Shown: piece by piece, positions 5,956 to 14,090 of the stretch
Numbering within the stretch: position 1 is the stretch's first letter
Layout: each line of letters begins with the position of its first letter
Assembly (NCBI GenBank): GCA_002343825.1
Contig: DDSL01000095.1
Span: 1-18,770 of the forward strand
Origin: Chthonomonas sp. UBA2391
GTDB taxonomy: Bacteria > Armatimonadota > Fimbriimonadia > Fimbriimonadales > Fimbriimonadaceae
Direction: 5' to 3'
Length of the DNA stretch: 18,770 nt
Notes under the pieces: model-generated
What the model saw: only the letters and a program-made list of their open reading frames with translations
Databases searched by the model: none
Told to the model about the DNA's origin: nothing
Position numbers and translations under genes: made by a program

Positions 5956-7301
5956 AGAAGACTCTGGGGGAATTGGCGAGGCGGATGGGAGCGGAGCTTC
6001 GAGGCGGCGCCTTGGCCGAGACGGTCTTTACCGGCTTCGCCCTCGATAACCGCGAAGTTCAGGCTGGGCAAGTTTTTCTGGCGATTCGGGGGGCAAATGT
6101 CGATGGGCACCAGTACGTCGGCGACGCCCTCGCGGCGGGGGCGGTGGCGGCTGTCTGCGAGCGCCCGGTTGAAGGACCCCATCTGCTGGTACCGAACCTG
6201 GTTGGGGCACTGGCAACGTTTGCCCGCAGTTTGCGAGAAGAGTTCACAGGAACCGTGGTTGGGATCACCGGGAGCAACGGAAAAACCAGCGCCAAAGAGT
6301 TCACCGCGGCTGCGCTTGGGGCAGGGCTTGGGGTTCTCAAGTCTCCCGGTAACCGCAACACAGAATACACGGCTCCGCTCCTTTGGCAGGATGCCGTCGG
6401 CCACGAGGTTGTGGTCGCCGAGCTGGCGATGCGTGGCTTTAACCAGATCGACCATCTTGCCCGGTTCACGCAGCCCACAATCGGACTGATCACGATGATC
6501 GGGACGGCGCACATCGAGATGGTTGGTTCTAGGGAAGGGATCGCCCGAGCAAAGGGCGAGATCATCCCCCACATCCGCCCCGGCGGCCATCTGGTCCTCT
6601 GGGCCGAGGACGACTTTACACCGCAGTTTCGAACTCAGAGCTCGGTCTCGGTTTCGACTTTTGGCACCACCACCGACGCCGACTGCCGGGTGATCGGGTA
6701 TCGGGCTCTGGACTGGCAGCGAAGCGAAGTCATCGGAGAGATTTTTGGCACCCCGTGGCGGGCTGAACTGGCCACGATTGGCAAGCACCAGGCCCTGAAT
6801 GCGGCGGCGGGAATTCTGGTCGCCCACCTGGCGGGGGTCCCCGTCGATCCCGCAGCCCAGGCTCTTTGCACCGCCCAACTCCCGCCGATGCGGATGGAGA
6901 TCCTGGAGCGCGGCGGATTGACTTTGGCCCTAGACAACTACAACGCGAGCCCGGATAGCACGGCGGCCGCCCTAAGAACCTTGGCGGAAGCTCCCTCTAA
7001 AGGGCGCCGGGTCGCAGTTTTGGGAGAGATGAAGGAACTCGGTGACTTTAGCGAAATCGGCCACCGACTGGTGGGCAAGGCGGTGGCCGCAACAGCACCG
7101 GACCAGGTCTTGTTCTTTGGCGACCAAGCCCGGATCATGATGGAGGAGGCCGTAGGGCTCGGGTTCCCATCGAGCCAAGCCGAGTGGACCGACGACCTGG
7201 CACAGGTCACTCAGTGGCTAAAGGGGCTGGAGGCCGGGGACGCGGTGCTCATCAAGGGGAGCCGGGCTCTCGGCCTCGAACGAGCGCTGGAGGATTTATG
7301 A
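5952..7301 (+). CDS. murF: UDP-MurNAc-tripeptide-D-Ala-D-Ala ligase MurF
   Basis: MurF attaches D-Ala-D-Ala to the UDP-MurNAc-tripeptide, the last cytoplasmic step of precursor synthesis; its substrate would come from the Ddl half of the fusion protein encoded downstream. The product has 449 residues, normal for the family. The ATP-binding loop is G107-S-N-G-K111-T, followed by NTEYTAP, ELAMRGFNQI and IGTAHIEMVGS, and the C-terminal domain carries LDNYNASPDS and LGEMKELG. Residues 279-283 read HQALN where Mur ligases normally have HNxxN. The ATG start overlaps the murE stop by ATGA. Confidence 0.97.
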   Translation: MKKTLGELARRMGAELRGGALAETVFTGFALDNREVQAGQVFLAIRGANVDGHQYVGDALAAGAVAAVCERPVEGPHLLVPNLVGALATFARSLREEFTGTVVGITGSNGKTSAKEFTAAALGAGLGVLKSPGNRNTEYTAPLLWQDAVGHEVVVAELAMRGFNQIDHLARFTQPTIGLITMIGTAHIEMVGSREGIARAKGEIIPHIRPGGHLVLWAEDDFTPQFRTQSSVSVSTFGTTTDADCRVIGYRALDWQRSEVIGEIFGTPWRAELATIGKHQALNAAAGILVAHLAGVPVDPAAQALCTAQLPPMRMEILERGGLTLALDNYNASPDSTAAALRTLAEAPSKGRRVAVLGEMKELGDFSEIGHRLVGKAVAATAPDQVLFFGDQARIMMEEAVGLGFPSSQAEWTDDLAQVTQWLKGLEAGDAVLIKGSRALGLERALEDL

Positions 7302-8251
7302 TCGAAGAGTATCCGGTTGGACTGTCGTTTGTGATCGCGCTGGTGGTCTCGGGGTTCCTGGCTCCGTGGATCCTGCGGACATTGATCCGGCTGAAATCTC
7401 AACAGACGATCAGTGCGCACGTGCAAGAGCATGCCCACAAGCAGGGGACCCCGACCATGGGGGGGCTGATCATCATCGCGGGGTTCTTGGTTTCGGCGCT
7501 TGTGGTACAGGGGCAAAAGGCCATTGTCCCGATTCTGCTGGTGGCGCTTTTTGCCATCATCGGGTTTGTCGATGACTTCGTCGTGCCCCGAATGGCGAAG
7601 GGAAAACGGGGATTGGGTTGGAAGCAAAAACTCGGGATGCAGATCCTCGGCACCATCCTTATCGCCCGGATCGGAACCGATAACTGGACGATCATCGGCT
7701 TGGTTCTGTTCTTCGTCCTCTTTTTCAGCAACGCCTACAACTTTGCCGATGGGATGGACGCCCTGGCCGGGACCTTGGCGATTCTCATCGTCATCCCGTT
7801 GGCGATCTTTAGCGACCTCAGCGGGCTCCGCTCCTTCACCCCGAGCCTGATGGCCGCCCTCGCGGGGGCGATGATCCCGTTCCTTTTCTACAATGCACCC
7901 CCGGCCCGGGTCTTTATGGGTGATGTGGGCTCGCTTCCCATCGGGGCTCTTATCGGTTACACCTTCGTGGAGATCCCCGTGCGGTCGATCCACTTGCACT
8001 GGGGCCTTTATGTCCTTCCGCTCTTTGTTCTGGCGCTGGTGCTGATCGCCGAACTGGTCCCCGTCCCGATCCAGATCGCCAGTGTGAAGCTGAGGGGCAA
8101 GCGGGTCTTTCCCAAGACTCCGATTCACCACGCCTTCCAAGATGCCGGTTGGCCCGAGACCCGGGTCGTCTGGATGTTCTTGCTTACCCAGACAGTGTGT
8201 TCGGCGCTGGCAACCGGTTGGCTATTGCTCCTTGGGGGCCGACTCCGGTGA
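7298..8251 (+). CDS. mraY: Phospho-MurNAc-pentapeptide transferase MraY
   Basis: MraY is an integral membrane enzyme that transfers phospho-MurNAc-pentapeptide to undecaprenyl phosphate, forming lipid I. The 317-residue product is very hydrophobic, with about ten membrane segments. Motifs include KQGTPTMGG, GFVDDF (D92, D93), NAYNFADGMDALAG (usually NAVNLTDGLDGLA), RVFMGDVGSLPIG (D209) and PIHHAFQDAGWPE. The acidic catalytic residues are kept. Two usual features are changed: the lysine after the DD motif is valine, and the third His of the HHH motif (residues 277-279) is alanine. The start has GGAGG at 7289-7293 and overlaps the murF stop by ATGA. The gene context makes MraY far more likely than a WecA-type transferase. 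Confidence 0.95.
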   Translation: MIEEYPVGLSFVIALVVSGFLAPWILRTLIRLKSQQTISAHVQEHAHKQGTPTMGGLIIIAGFLVSALVVQGQKAIVPILLVALFAIIGFVDDFVVPRMAKGKRGLGWKQKLGMQILGTILIARIGTDNWTIIGLVLFFVLFFSNAYNFADGMDALAGTLAILIVIPLAIFSDLSGLRSFTPSLMAALAGAMIPFLFYNAPPARVFMGDVGSLPIGALIGYTFVEIPVRSIHLHWGLYVLPLFVLALVLIAELVPVPIQIASVKLRGKRVFPKTPIHHAFQDAGWPETRVVWMFLLTQTVCSALATGWLLLLGGRLR

Positions 8252-9609
8252 GCCTCGCCGGGCGCCGTGTGGCCGTTGCGGGGATGGGCCGCTCCGGTAT
8301 CGCCGTCACCGAAGCGGCGGTTCGACGCGGAGCCAAGGTCAGCCTTTTGGATGAGAAATCCGCCGAGACTCCCAAAGCACTCGACACCGTGGAGCGGCTT
8401 TCCGGGCTTGGGGTCGAGGTTCTGACTGGTTGGCATGGCCGACTCAGTCCGGAGGATTGCGACCTCTTCGTCCCCAGTCCTGGGTTCCGGCGCACCCACC
8501 CGGCGCTCCTCGATGCGACCTCCCACGGCATTCCGGTTTGGAGCGAAGTCGAGTTTGCCTTTCGCATCGCCCAAGCTCCGATCGTGGCCATCACAGGGAC
8601 GAACGGAAAGAGCACGACGACCGTGATGACCTGGCTGGCCCTCAAGGCGGCGGGGGTGGAGGCGCACCTCTGCGGCAACATCAGTGGATCGGGCTTTCCG
8701 GAGAGGACCCTGACCGAGGCGGCTGAAGTGGCTGCATGGGACGAGGTTCTGGTGGCCGAGATCAGCAGCTTTCAGCTGGAATGGGTGGAGGAACTTCGAC
8801 CCAAAGTCGCCTCAATCTTGAATGTCACTCCGGATCATCTGGATCGCCACCCGAGCTTTGAGGATTATCGCGCCACGAAGCTCCGGCTGATCGCCAGGAT
8901 GACCCCCGCCGATGTCGTCATTTGGAATGCAGCGGAGCCCAGTGTTCCCCGTGAATTGTTGCAGACGGCGGCACGCCTGGTGGCCGTGCCGGATCCGGAA
9001 GGAGTCTGGTTCAGCGATCAGGCGGTCGGGATTGGATCCGTCGAGGGGGCTCTCAAGGAGTTCCAGGTCGTCGGCTCTCATCAGCGCAGCAACGCCATGG
9101 TTGCCTTGGCGATGGCGCAAGCGATCTTGCGGTCGGAAGATCGAGAGGCTCACGCACGGATGATCGCCGCGGTCCAGCAGATGCCGGGATTGGATCACCG
9201 GATGAGACTTCTTGGCTCCAAAAACGGGGTCCAGTTCGTCAATAACTCGATGTGCACCAATCCGGGGGCCGTCCTAGCGAGTGCCAAGGCGATCCCGGGT
9301 CGAAAGGTGCTCTTGATGGGGGGCTTGATGAAGGGACTCGACTTTGGATCGGTACGCGAATTCTTCGCGGATTCTCCCGACCGAGTCGTTTTCTTCAGCG
9401 ATCACGCCGATGCCCTTGCCGAAGCAGTCGGGCGTCCTGGCGAACCCAAGTTTGCCTCCTTGGACGAGGCGTTTTCTCATGCTGCAAAGCTTGCCGGGCA
9501 GGGTGACACCGTAATGCTGGCGCCGGGTTGCGCGAGCGCAGAGCCGTATGCGAATTTTCGGGAGCGCGGCGAGGCCTTCGAGGCGATGGTCAAGGAGTGG
9601 CTCGCATGA
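8248..9609 (+). CDS. murD: UDP-MurNAc-L-alanine:D-glutamate ligase MurD
   Basis: MurD adds D-glutamate to UDP-MurNAc-L-Ala. From GTG 8248, which overlaps the mraY stop by GTGA, the product is 453 residues. It starts with the UDP-substrate-binding Rossmann loop (AVAGMGRSGIAV), followed by the ATP loop G117-T-N-G-K121-S-T, EISSFQLEW, LNVTPDHLDRH and LDHRMRLLG (H317, R318). Two signatures are altered. The usual NDSKATN reads N332-N-S-M-C-T-N338, replacing the conserved Asp and Lys, and the usual HNxxN reads HQRSN (278-282). The GGLMKGLDF segment keeps its lysine. Position between mraY and ftsW strongly supports MurD; a change in amino-acid substrate cannot be excluded. Confidence 0.93.
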   Translation: MSLAGRRVAVAGMGRSGIAVTEAAVRRGAKVSLLDEKSAETPKALDTVERLSGLGVEVLTGWHGRLSPEDCDLFVPSPGFRRTHPALLDATSHGIPVWSEVEFAFRIAQAPIVAITGTNGKSTTTVMTWLALKAAGVEAHLCGNISGSGFPERTLTEAAEVAAWDEVLVAEISSFQLEWVEELRPKVASILNVTPDHLDRHPSFEDYRATKLRLIARMTPADVVIWNAAEPSVPRELLQTAARLVAVPDPEGVWFSDQAVGIGSVEGALKEFQVVGSHQRSNAMVALAMAQAILRSEDREAHARMIAAVQQMPGLDHRMRLLGSKNGVQFVNNSMCTNPGAVLASAKAIPGRKVLLMGGLMKGLDFGSVREFFADSPDRVVFFSDHADALAEAVGRPGEPKFASLDEAFSHAAKLAGQGDTVMLAPGCASAEPYANFRERGEAFEAMVKEWLA

Positions 9610-10835
9610 TCGCGGCTTTCTGGCGACGGCTTTCGCTTTCGACCGATCCGATCCTGTTCCTCGTGACCATCACGGCGACGATCTTGGGCGTCTTTGCGAT
9701 CTGGGATGCGGGGTACGCGCAGAGCATCGTCCGCAACAAGGGGGAGATTCCCCGGGAGTTCTATGTTCAACTCTTGGCGACCGCCGTTTCCCTCGTTGCC
9801 GGCGCCTTCGCAGCGGTCTTGCCGATCAGTGCCTGGAAGAAGCTGGCGAGGCCATTCCTGCTCGTCTCGATCGGGTTGTTGCTCTTTCTCTTGATCCCTG
9901 GGGTGGCGACGACACGCGGTGGCGCGACCAGCTGGATATCGTTCGGCTCGGTGGATTTTCAACCCAGCGAGTTTGCAAAGATCGCGGTGATTCTTTATCT
10001 TGCCGCGGTCTTCTCGGTTCGCAAGCCGTTCGTTCAGCCGAAGGTCCGCCACTGGGCCGATTGGATCGACCGGGTCGTTTTTCCGAAGTTGGTCCGGGCC
10101 TGGCCACTCTTTGTGGTCCTTTTCATCGTGCTCAAGATCGAGAGGGAGCCAGACCTCGGCGGAGCCGCGATCATCCTCTCCACGGCTCTTTTGATGATGT
10201 GGATGGGGGGCGTCAGCGCCAAGTCGATGGCCCTCTTGGCGGTCACGGGTTTGGTCGGAGTGACGACGCTCGCGAAGCTCGAACCGTACCGGATGGAGCG
10301 CATTACCAGTCACGGCGCCCGTTGGGAATCGGGGGTGGCGAGCGATCAGGGCTACCAATCGACTTGGGCCGAACTTGGGATGGCCGACGGGGGCCTTACC
10401 GGGGTAGGGCTAGGGAATGGTCGAGCCAAGCACTACTTGCCCGCCGCGACGACCGATTACATCATGGCGACGGTGGCCGAGGAGTTTGGTCTGATCGGCG
10501 CTCTGGTTGCGGTAGGGCTGGTGGCTTTGGTGGTTTGGCGGCTAATCGCGCTCAGCCGGTACACCCAAGACCCGTTCGCACGCTACGTTTTGCTCGGGGT
10601 GGCCTCGTGGTTGACGGTTCAATGCACGGTCAACGTGATGGTCGCCAACGGAACCCTGCCCCCAATCGGGATCCCTTTCCCGTTCTTTAGTTCGGGGGGA
10701 TCCAGTCTTTTGATCTTATGGCTCGCTTTGGGAATTTGTCAGTCGGCGGCAATGGAGTTGCCCGCCAAGGAGACCGCGGTTGAAGGTCGTCGTTACGGGT
10801 GGCGGCACCGGCGGTCACGTCTATCCGGCGCTTGA
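9606..10835 (+). CDS. ftsW: Septal peptidoglycan glycosyltransferase FtsW (SEDS family)
   Basis: FtsW polymerises lipid II into glycan strands at the septum in complex with FtsI. The 409-residue product has about ten membrane segments and SEDS motifs: TSWISFGSVDFQPSEFAK, SDQGYQSTWAELGMADGG, GVGLGNGRAKHYLPAATTDY with the presumed catalytic aspartate D284, VAEEFGLIGAL, and PPIGIPFPFFSSGGSSL near the C-terminus. The location next to murG and the presence of ftsI in the same cluster favour FtsW over RodA. The start ATG overlaps the murD stop by ATGA. The last 18 codons run into murG in another frame, giving a basic cytoplasmic tail that ends in RRYGWRHRRSRLSGA. Confidence 0.95.
   Translation: MIAAFWRRLSLSTDPILFLVTITATILGVFAIWDAGYAQSIVRNKGEIPREFYVQLLATAVSLVAGAFAAVLPISAWKKLARPFLLVSIGLLLFLLIPGVATTRGGATSWISFGSVDFQPSEFAKIAVILYLAAVFSVRKPFVQPKVRHWADWIDRVVFPKLVRAWPLFVVLFIVLKIEREPDLGGAAIILSTALLMMWMGGVSAKSMALLAVTGLVGVTTLAKLEPYRMERITSHGARWESGVASDQGYQSTWAELGMADGGLTGVGLGNGRAKHYLPAATTDYIMATVAEEFGLIGALVAVGLVALVVWRLIALSRYTQDPFARYVLLGVASWLTVQCTVNVMVANGTLPPIGIPFPFFSSGGSSLLILWLALGICQSAAMELPAKETAVEGRRYGWRHRRSRLSGA
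10768..10772 (+). promoter_or_regulatory. Ribosome-binding site for the murG TTG start
   Basis: AGGAG, in the wider context AAGGAGA, lies 7 bases before TTG 10780 and sits inside the ftsW coding sequence. It supports a TTG start for murG, and the predicted protein then begins exactly at the family N-terminus (MKVVVTGGGTGGH). Confidence 0.7.
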
Positions 10836-11871
10836 GGTCGCGCTCGAGCTAAGGCGCCGGGGCTGCGAGGTCGCTTATGTCGGATCGCTGCGCGGGCAAG
10901 AGTCAGCCGCGTGTGCCAAGGCAGGGGTGGGTTTCACGGGCTTTCCGAGTGAGCCTCTTTATCGATTGACCTCGTTGAGAGGTTGGCGCGGAGCCATCAA
11001 TCTGGCCCGGGCCCGGATCATGGCCCGTCGGCATCTCAGCCAGACCCGGCCAGACGCTGTCTTCAGCACCGGTGGCTATGCCTCGGCCCCGGTCGTGAGT
11101 GCGGCCAGCTCGCTCGGGGTCCCCTTTGTTCTGCACGAACAAAACGTCGTTCCTGGGCGCACCAACCGGATCCTCTCGAAGTCGGCCGCGGCGGTCGCCA
11201 CGACCTTTCGAAGTGGGGCCGAGCATTTCCCAGAGGCCCGCGTCGTCCGGACGGGGATGCCGGTTCGGAGTGAGTTCCGTAGCGGCCAAGTTGGGTTTGG
11301 TTTAGCCCAACAACTGGGGGACGCGGGGCCGATTCTGCTCGTCATGGGAGGCTCTCAAGGCGCCCAAGCGATCAACGAGGCCGCGCTCGCAACCGCCGTG
11401 CGGATGGCGGGGCAAACGGTCCAGTGGCTCCACGTGACCGGGACTAAGCACTTTCCGGGGATGACCGAGAGCTTGGCTCGGCTGGGGCTTACCAGCGGAT
11501 ACGAGCTTCGCGCGTTTCTGCAGGCGGAGGAAATGGCGAGCGCGATGTTCGGTTGCGAGATCGCGGTCTGTCGGTCCGGAGCCGGTACGCTTGCAGAACT
11601 CGCCGCCATGCGCAAGCCCGCCATTCTCGTTCCGTATCCCGCCGCCTTTGCCGACCACCAGCGGCTGAACGCCCTGGAATTCGAGTCGATCGGCGCGGCG
11701 GTTTTGCTCGAAGAAAAGGAACTGACTCCTGCGGCGCTGGAGGCTCGGGTCTTGAGCTGGCTGGGAGAGGCGGATCGCCAAGCTTCGGCGCGCGCGGCTC
11801 TGGAAGCTTGGGACATCCCCGACGCGGTCGGCCGCATAGCGGATCTGGTTCAAGAGGGAGCCGCCCGATGA
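10780..11871 (+). CDS. murG: Lipid II synthase MurG (UDP-GlcNAc transferase)
   Basis: MurG is a peripheral membrane glycosyltransferase that adds GlcNAc to lipid I, making lipid II. The 363-residue product has the GT-B motifs in order: GGGTGGHVYPAL (residues 7-18), FSTGGYASAPVV, FVLHEQNVVPGRTNRIL, MGGSQGAQAIN, and the UDP-GlcNAc-binding region CRSGAGTLAELAAMRKPAIL followed by ADHQRLNA. The start is TTG, backed by AGGAG 7 bases upstream and by the family N-terminus. It overlaps ftsW by 56 bp, the largest overlap in the cluster, and overlaps the next gene by ATGA. Confidence 0.96.
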   Translation: MKVVVTGGGTGGHVYPALEVALELRRRGCEVAYVGSLRGQESAACAKAGVGFTGFPSEPLYRLTSLRGWRGAINLARARIMARRHLSQTRPDAVFSTGGYASAPVVSAASSLGVPFVLHEQNVVPGRTNRILSKSAAAVATTFRSGAEHFPEARVVRTGMPVRSEFRSGQVGFGLAQQLGDAGPILLVMGGSQGAQAINEAALATAVRMAGQTVQWLHVTGTKHFPGMTESLARLGLTSGYELRAFLQAEEMASAMFGCEIAVCRSGAGTLAELAAMRKPAILVPYPAAFADHQRLNALEFESIGAAVLLEEKELTPAALEARVLSWLGEADRQASARAALEAWDIPDAVGRIADLVQEGAAR

Positions 11872-14090
11872 GGACCATGGCCGAGGTCGAGACGCGCTTC
11901 TCCAAGGTCGACTTCTTGGAAGGCGTAACCTCCTTCTTCTTCGCCGGGATTGGTGGGGTCGGGATGGCCAGCCTAGCCGCGCTGCTCAAGCGAGAGGGTT
12001 ACACGGTGCGCGGGACGGACGCAAGCGAGACCCCGATGATGGAGACTTTGCGCGCCCTCGGGGTCGAGATCTCCACGGACCTGAACCCTTCGGATCGCGA
12101 CGCCTTGGTCGTGACCGATGCCATTGACCTCGATTCAACCCCCGGGGTCGTGGGTCATGGTGGACTCCTCTATCGCCGGAGCCAAGTGCTCGGCTGGGCT
12201 CTCCGCAACCACGACGTGATCGGGGTGACGGGCTCCCACGGCAAAAGCTCGACCACGGCGATGATCGGTGCCGTCCTGCAACACGCGGGACTGGATCCCC
12301 TGGTTTTGATCGGCGTGGAGCAGAGTCCGGAGACGCTCAACATGAATCTCGGCCGGGGGAAGTGGGCGGTGGTTGAGGCTTGCGAAGCGTATGACGCGCT
12401 CCGGGATTTGAGTCCGAAGATCGCGGTTCTGACCAACCTTGAGCCCGATCACTTGGATTACCACGGCAGCTACGCGCATCTTCAAGAGGCGGTCGGTCGG
12501 TTCTTGGCCCGGGCGGAGCGAGTGTTGGTTTCGGCCCGCCAGCCCGCCGCGGCTGCTTTTGCTAACATCCGGACGAATTCCACCATGGCCGAAGTCGACT
12601 CCCCGGTCGAGTACGAACCCTATTCGGGACCTATCGGGGTGATCGGGGACCACCAGCGCGAAAACGCGGGGGCCGCAGTTGCAGTCGCAGAAAGCATTGG
12701 GATCCCGTTTGTTGAGGCCTTGGCCAGCTTCAGAGGGATCCCGCGCCGACTGGAAGTCGTCCGATCCCAGGATCCAGTCGTCATTGATGACTACGCCCAT
12801 CACCCGACCGAGATCCGAGCCAGCATCGCGGCGGTGAGGCAGACCTATCCGGGGCGGAGGGTGGTCGCAGTATTTCAGCCGCATCTCTATTCACGAACCC
12901 GGGATTTCCTTGGCGAGTTCACGGCGGAGTTAAACGAAGCTGATTTTGCCGTTTTGACCGACATCTATCCCGCTCGCGAGGATCCTATCCCAGGAATCAG
13001 TGCGGCCCGAATCGCCGAGGGACTGACGGTCCCCCACCGATACGTTCCCAGCCGCCATCGTCTGGCTCTGGACCTGCCTGCCTGGGTCGAGCCAACTGAC
13101 GTGGTCTTGATCATGGGAGCAGGAAACATCGCCGACTGTGTCCCGGGGATCCTGGCGGGCCTTGACCGCGGCGAGACTAAGGATGTCTGGGTGGTGCTTG
13201 GTGGTCAGAGTGCGGAGAGGGAAGTGTCGCTCCACAGCGGGCGGTCGATGGCGGCCGCGCTGCGTCGCAAAGGCTACAACGTACGCGAGGTTGATGTCGT
13301 CGATCTTTTGCTCTCGGGTCGCAAAAAACTCCCACCCCGCCCCGATGCGGCCGTCCTTGCCGTGCATGGAGTCAAGGACGAAGATGGCGCTACCCAGGGC
13401 CTCTTCGAGATTTTGGGGATCCCGTACAGCGGAAGTGGCGTGCAGGCCAGTGCGATCGCGATGGACAAGGGCCTGACCAAGCAGATCCTCGGCGCCCGTG
13501 GCTTGCCGGTGCCGCAGGGTTGGCTTGTCCGCCCCGGCGAACCGTTGCCCGACCTAGGTCCTCTGACTCGGGTGGTCGTGAAGCCGAACGAACAGGGATC
13601 GACCATTGGTTTGACCTTCGTTGAGGACGTAGCCCAGCTGCCGGCAGCGGTGGAGAAGGCGTTGGCCTATGACTCGGCTTGTCTGATCGAGGAATGGCTC
13701 GTCGGGATGGAGATCAGCGTGCCCGTACTAGGAGACCTCGCCCTTCCGGCCGTCGAGATCGCCCCCAAGAGCGGTCAATATGACTTTGCGAACAAGTACA
13801 TCCCCGGCGCGACCGAAGAAATCTGCCCGGCCCGGCTTTCGCCGGAGGTTCTGGCCCAGGTCGGGGAGCTTGCGCTCTCGGCCCACCGCGCTTTGGGTTG
13901 CGCGGGCGCAACGCGGACGGACATGATCGTCACCGACCGAGGGCCGGTGATCCTCGAAACGAACACCTTGCCGGGCATGACCGTGACGTCACTTCTGCCG
14001 AAGAGCGCGGAGACCGCGGGCATCCCCTACGACGATCTCTGTGTCTGGATCTTGGAGGACGCGATCCGTCGCCATGGCGCGAACCGGTAG
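11868..14090 (+). CDS. murC-ddl: MurC-Ddl fusion: UDP-MurNAc:L-alanine ligase joined to D-Ala-D-Ala ligase
   Basis: One uninterrupted 740-residue frame encodes two enzymes. Residues 1 to about 430 are MurC, which adds L-Ala to UDP-MurNAc: Rossmann loop FAGIGGVGMASLA, ATP loop G122-S-H-G-K126-S-S, TNLEPDHLDYHGSY, HQREN (262-266), DDYAHHPTEI with H311/H312, and FQPHLYSRT. Residues about 439-740 are Ddl, an ATP-grasp ligase making D-Ala-D-Ala: LGGQSAEREVSLHSG, HGVKDEDGATQGLFE, GIPYSGSGVQASAIAMDK, KPNEQGSTIGL, and ILETNTLPGMTVTSL with the metal-binding residues. The linker between the halves is only a few residues. A MurC-Ddl fusion is known from Chlamydia. The start ATG overlaps murG by ATGA; an in-frame start further upstream would lie deep inside murG. 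Confidence 0.95.
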   Translation: MRTMAEVETRFSKVDFLEGVTSFFFAGIGGVGMASLAALLKREGYTVRGTDASETPMMETLRALGVEISTDLNPSDRDALVVTDAIDLDSTPGVVGHGGLLYRRSQVLGWALRNHDVIGVTGSHGKSSTTAMIGAVLQHAGLDPLVLIGVEQSPETLNMNLGRGKWAVVEACEAYDALRDLSPKIAVLTNLEPDHLDYHGSYAHLQEAVGRFLARAERVLVSARQPAAAAFANIRTNSTMAEVDSPVEYEPYSGPIGVIGDHQRENAGAAVAVAESIGIPFVEALASFRGIPRRLEVVRSQDPVVIDDYAHHPTEIRASIAAVRQTYPGRRVVAVFQPHLYSRTRDFLGEFTAELNEADFAVLTDIYPAREDPIPGISAARIAEGLTVPHRYVPSRHRLALDLPAWVEPTDVVLIMGAGNIADCVPGILAGLDRGETKDVWVVLGGQSAEREVSLHSGRSMAAALRRKGYNVREVDVVDLLLSGRKKLPPRPDAAVLAVHGVKDEDGATQGLFEILGIPYSGSGVQASAIAMDKGLTKQILGARGLPVPQGWLVRPGEPLPDLGPLTRVVVKPNEQGSTIGLTFVEDVAQLPAAVEKALAYDSACLIEEWLVGMEISVPVLGDLALPAVEIAPKSGQYDFANKYIPGATEEICPARLSPEVLAQVGELALSAHRALGCAGATRTDMIVTDRGPVILETNTLPGMTVTSLLPKSAETAGIPYDDLCVWILEDAIRRHGANR

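Noticed and set aside
9548..10690. A 380-residue + strand frame overlapping ftsW
   Set aside because: It is an out-of-frame reading of ftsW: hydrophilic, Arg/Gly-rich and without motifs, while the ftsW frame has all SEDS signatures.
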